Shown: piece after piece, positions 24,222 to 24,363 of the stretch | How positions within the stretch are numbered: position 1 is the first letter of the stretch | Layout: each line of letters starts with the position of its first letter | Assembly (NCBI GenBank): GCA_017537045.1 | Contig: JAFYLN010000168.1 | Coordinates: 1 to 24,363 of the forward strand | Length of the DNA: 24,363 nt | Reading direction: 5' to 3' | Source of the DNA: Oscillospiraceae bacterium | GTDB lineage: Bacteria > Bacillota_A > Clostridia > Oscillospirales > Oscillospiraceae | The notes under the pieces: generated by a model | The model's database searches: none | Seen by the model: the letters and a program-made list of their open reading frames with translations, nothing else | Told to the model about the DNA's origin: nothing | Position numbers and translations under genes: made by a program

Positions 24222-24363
24222 CTTTCGTAGAAAGACTACCACCCGCTATGCGGGTGAGCCGGAAAAAGTTCTACTTATGCGTAGAAAAAGAAAACCTCCA
24301 ATGATAGAGTGGTAGCAGGTTCGCCAACCGCTACAAACAACAATCAATGGAGGTTATCCAAAT
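24222..24363 (+). mobile_element. Left end of an IS200-like (IS200/IS605 family) element, cut by window edge
   Basis: Near the end are a small hairpin ACCCGC-TAT-GCGGGT (24241-24255), which is the form recognised by Y1 transposases, and a second one TTCTAC/GTAGAA. The leader ends in GGAGGTTATCCAAAT, so with one more G the ATG of tnpA would start at 24362. The ribosome binding site is sequestered: AACCTCCA (24293-24300) pairs with TGGAGGTT (24348-24355) around an inner stem GTAGC-A-GGTT/AACC-GCTAC (24312-24334). This matches the known translational self-repression of IS200. The transposase itself is outside the window, so the call rests on the leader only. Confidence 0.7.

Noticed and set aside
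1..24363. CRISPR array or phage genes
   Set aside because: No regularly spaced direct repeats, cas genes, integrase or structural phage genes are visible.

Overview
The window looks like the chromosome of a moderately high-GC anaerobic Firmicute, most likely a gut Oscillospiraceae/Ruminococcaceae relative (Faecalibacterium/Subdoligranulum/Gemmiger type). This rests on T-box leaders, ferredoxin-linked 2-oxoacid metabolism, Gram-positive style promoters and ribosome binding sites, and many small palindromic intergenic repeats. It is inferred from gene content and style; no rRNA or other marker gene is present.

Layout. 1-345: non-coding, with a terminator and several strong palindromes. 408-1832: type I glutamine synthetase. 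1953-3332: an in-frame fusion of a calcineurin-like phosphoesterase to MsrA. 3383-3620: first copy of a MITE-like repeat. 3673-7595 (minus): a two-gene operon with a LeuA-like protein of altered active site and a TIM-barrel/acyl-CoA synthetase fusion, behind a T-box. 8108-13541 (plus): two tandem paralogues, each an XRE-HTH + cupin + acyl-CoA synthetase fusion and each behind its own T-box. 13622-18055: a MinD-like ATPase, the four subunits of a VOR-type 2-oxoacid:ferredoxin oxidoreductase and a branched-chain aminotransferase, ending at a strong terminator. 18172-24103: unrelated genes (MATE transporter, amidohydrolase, nitroreductase, GPH symporter, OadB-like Na+ pump subunit plus a 40-residue OadG-like peptide). 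24222-24363: the left end of an IS200-like element cut by the window edge.

Main idea. The region 3673-18055 reads as one physiological module. All three acyl-CoA synthetases in the window lie behind T-boxes. The best-supported specifier codon is Ile (ATT/ATC) and all three T-boxes carry TGGT, which fits a tRNA with discriminator A. Two of the three leaders leave some ambiguity in the codon frame. T-boxes switch genes on when the cognate tRNA is uncharged, so these ligases are expected to be biosynthetic. With a VOR and IlvE downstream, the simplest reading is amino-acid salvage from branched-chain fatty acids: acid to acyl-CoA (ligase), acyl-CoA + CO2 + reduced ferredoxin to 2-oxoacid (VOR in reverse), 2-oxoacid to Ile/Val/Leu (IlvE). 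The chemistry is known in rumen anaerobes. The T-box control and the fusion of a DNA-binding/cupin sensor to the ligase are the parts I do not recognise as described.

Three MITE-like repeat copies, each just 3' of a gene, and several CCAGTG/CACTGG palindromes show active small-repeat traffic.
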